DNA of 15,301 bases from DASSNR01 sp036278935. GTDB lineage: Bacteria > Gemmatimonadota > Gemmatimonadetes > Gemmatimonadales > Gemmatimonadaceae. The notes under the pieces were generated by a model. The model ran no database searches, was not told where the DNA came from, and was given only the letters and a program-made list of their open reading frames with translations. Each line of letters starts with the position of its first letter. Position 1 is the first letter of the stretch. Below are positions 13,317 through 15,301 of the stretch, piece by piece. Both the position numbers and the translations under genes were made by a program. Where the stretch lies: positions 1-15,301 of the forward strand of contig DASUKA010000027.1 of assembly GCA_036278935.1 (NCBI GenBank), read 5' to 3'.

Positions 13317-15301
13317 GTGCGTCGATCCATGCGCCGTTTCTCCCGCTCCATCATCGCTCTCGCCCCGGCCGCGCTCGCCCTCGTGGCGGTGGCTGCATCG
13401 TTCGTCACCCTGGCGCCGATGGCCGCCGCACAGGCCGCCGCACAGGCCGCCGCACCGTCCACCGTGGACAGCAGCTTCTACGCCGGCATGCACTGGCGCG
13501 AGATCGGCCCCACGCGAGCCGGACGTGCGCGCGCTCTCTCCGGTGTGGCGAGCGAGCCCAACGTCTTCTATGCGGGCTATGACAACGGCGGCGTGTGGCG
13601 CTCGACGGATTACGGCTCGACCTGGCACCCGCTGTTCGACAAGGAGCCCACTGGCTCCATCGGCGCCATCGCGGTGGCGCCGTCCGATCCGAACACCATC
13701 TATGTGGGGAGCGGCGCGGGCATCATCCGCCCCGACCTCGCCACGGGCGACGGGATGTACAAGTCGACCGATGCGGGGAAGACGTGGACGCATCTGGGGC
13801 TGCGCAACAGCCAGATGATCGCCGCCGTCGACGTCGACCCGACGAACCCGAATCGTCTCTTCGTCGCCGTGCTCGGCCACCCGTATGGTCCCAACGAGCA
13901 GCGTGGCGTCTTCCGCTCGACCGATGGCGGGAAGACGTTCGAGAAGGTGCTGTACCGGGACCAATACACGAGCGCCAACGACGTGCACATCGATCCGTCA
14001 AACCCGAACATCGTGTACGCCTCGCTCTGGCAGCAGCAGGAGAGCTTCCGCGAGGGCGGCTCGTTCGGCGGCGACAACGGCGGCATCTACAAATCCATCG
14101 ACGGCGGCACCACGTGGCAGAAGCTCACCAACGGACTGCCGAGCGTGCTGGAAGCGAACCTCGCGATCGCACCGAGCAACCCGAACGTGGTATACGCGAT
14201 GGTGGCGGGCGCCACGCCGCAGGGGCGCACCGGCTTCGGCGGCGGCGCGATCGGCTTCTACAAGTCGACCGATGCCGGTGAGCACTGGACGCTGGTGAAC
14301 GGCCCGGGTGTGCAGGGGCGCGAGCCCGACACGCGCCCCCTCGCGCGCATCGGCGGCGGCGATCTCCCGACCATCGTCGTCGACCCGTCGAACGCGAACG
14401 TCGTCTACAGCTGCTCGGTGGTCATGTGGCGCACCGAAGATGGCGGCGTCACGTGGAGCGCCGTGCGCGGCGCGCCGGGCGGCGACGACTACCAGAAGGC
14501 GTGGGTCAACCCGCACAACCCGAACATCCTCTTCGTGGTGGCCGACCAGGGTGCGGTGATCTCCGCCAACCGCGGCGCGAGCTGGAGCAACTGGTACAAC
14601 CAGCCCACGGCCGCGATGTATCACGTCACCACGGACAACGACTTTCCGTACCGCGTGTGCGGCGGGCAGCAGGACTCGGGCTCCGGATGCGTGAAGAGTC
14701 GCTCGGCGGACGGCGAGATCACCTTCCACGACTGGCACCCGGTGAACATCCAGGAGTACGGCGTGGCGGCGCCCGATCCACACAACCCCGATCTCGTGTA
14801 CGGCAGCTCGCGCACCAACGTCTCGCTCTACAATCGCAAGACGGGGCAGACCACCAACGTGGGCCCGGACATGAGTGCGGCGGGGCCGAACGGCGACACG
14901 TACAACCGGAACGTGCGCACGATGCCCATCGCCTGGTCGCCGGTGAACCCGAACGTGCTCTACTACGTGTCGAACGTCGTGTGGAAGAGCACCGACCACG
15001 CGCACAGCTGGAAGCGCATCAGCCCAGACCTCGCTCGGCAAAAGTGGCAGGTGCCGACGACCGCCGCGCACTATACGAGCGACGTGACGGTGAGCCCGCA
15101 GGGGACGATCACCGCGCTGGCGCTTTCGCCGAGGAGCGCGAACGTGATCTGGGCGGGAACGGACGACGGCAACATCCAGGTGACGATGGATGGCGGCGCG
15201 CAGTGGACCAATGTCACGCCCAAGGGCATCAAACCATGGACGCGCATCTTCAACATGGATGCCGGGCACTTCGATACGCGCACCGCGTACGCCGCGGCCA
15301 A
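13317..15301 (+). CDS. Second secreted Asp-box beta-propeller protein (VPS10/sortilin-like), 3' end outside window
   Basis: The frame is open from 13317 to the window edge, showing 661 residues with no stop. A long signal peptide covers about residues 1-46: RRSMRR, a hydrophobic core at about 11-34, then Ala/Gln repeats. Nine Asp-boxes or degenerate copies are seen near residues 96, 150, 201, 260, 317, 373, 416, 558 and 623. Sequence order follows the minus-strand protein at 4233-7469: MHWREIGP (58-65) against LHWRTIGP, and YHVTTDNDFPYRVCGGQQD (435-453) against its YHVTVDNEIPYNVLGNKQD. The two are therefore paralogues, not a recent duplication, since most other residues differ. Cys366, Cys448 and Cys458 could form a disulfide absent from the paralogue. 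Exported; function unknown, often labelled glycosyl hydrolase. The C-terminal modules cannot be judged here. Confidence 0.92.
   Translation, partial: MRRSMRRFSRSIIALAPAALALVAVAASFVTLAPMAAAQAAAQAAAPSTVDSSFYAGMHWREIGPTRAGRARALSGVASEPNVFYAGYDNGGVWRSTDYGSTWHPLFDKEPTGSIGAIAVAPSDPNTIYVGSGAGIIRPDLATGDGMYKSTDAGKTWTHLGLRNSQMIAAVDVDPTNPNRLFVAVLGHPYGPNEQRGVFRSTDGGKTFEKVLYRDQYTSANDVHIDPSNPNIVYASLWQQQESFREGGSFGGDNGGIYKSIDGGTTWQKLTNGLPSVLEANLAIAPSNPNVVYAMVAGATPQGRTGFGGGAIGFYKSTDAGEHWTLVNGPGVQGREPDTRPLARIGGGDLPTIVVDPSNANVVYSCSVVMWRTEDGGVTWSAVRGAPGGDDYQKAWVNPHNPNILFVVADQGAVISANRGASWSNWYNQPTAAMYHVTTDNDFPYRVCGGQQDSGSGCVKSRSADGEITFHDWHPVNIQEYGVAAPDPHNPDLVYGSSRTNVSLYNRKTGQTTNVGPDMSAAGPNGDTYNRNVRTMPIAWSPVNPNVLYYVSNVVWKSTDHAHSWKRISPDLARQKWQVPTTAAHYTSDVTVSPQGTITALALSPRSANVIWAGTDDGNIQVTMDGGAQWTNVTPKGIKPWTRIFNMDAGHFDTRTAYAAA
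13422..13454 (+). repeat. 12-bp tandem repeat within the signal peptide
   Basis: The unit GCCGCCGCACAG occurs twice in a row, then a third time as its first nine bases. It encodes AAAQAAAQAAA at residues 36-46, across the likely signal peptidase site. The unit is a multiple of three, so copy-number change would keep the frame. Confidence 0.8.

Noticed and set aside
13998..15269. Minus-strand 423-codon frame
   Set aside because: It is the shadow of the Asp-box propeller gene, whose repeats are clear on the plus strand.

Overview
The window is GC-rich bacterial DNA with tightly packed genes, third-codon G/C bias and many long antisense shadow frames. Secreted M16 peptidases, large signal-peptide-bearing Asp-box (VPS10/sortilin-like) propeller proteins and Ig-like surface repeats, together with the high GC, suggest a Gram-negative environmental bacterium. 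Gemmatimonadota is my best guess and Acidobacteriota the main alternative. This is inference from gene content; no rRNA or marker gene is present.

Left part (1-4173, + strand). The window opens inside a repetitive Ig-like secreted or surface protein (2-529). After a hairpin come two overlapping genes for an M16B zinc-peptidase pair (716-2107 and 2104-3570). The first keeps the HXXEH zinc motif. The second is a predicted lipoprotein that has lost that motif but keeps the Arg/Tyr signature of the substrate-binding subunit. A GNAT acetyltransferase (3631-4173) follows and ends at a perfect hairpin shared with the convergent gene.

Middle (4233-7469, - strand). One large Asp-box beta-propeller protein, complete, has a signal peptide, 11 recognisable Asp-boxes, a FlgD/Ig-like module and a helical C-terminus. 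It is driven by a near-consensus promoter (TTGACA, 17 nt, TACAAT) whose position fixes the start at 7469.

Right-centre (7710-13179, + strand). Five genes are packed as one operon: a GT4 glycosyltransferase, a PaaK/CapK-like adenylate-forming enzyme, a GNAT-fold acyltransferase, a Wzx/MATE-type polysaccharide flippase and a second GNAT enzyme. The first three junctions overlap by 4, 4 and 41 bases, and the last gap is 5 bases. The content suggests assembly, acyl modification and membrane export of a surface glycan. No polymerase, initiating transferase or regulator is seen here.

Right edge (13317-15301, + strand). A second Asp-box propeller protein, a paralogue of the first, runs off the window. 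The glycan operon therefore sits between two secreted propeller proteins. No tRNA, rRNA, CRISPR, insertion sequence or phage feature was recognised. No gene-free stretch exceeds about 240 bases.
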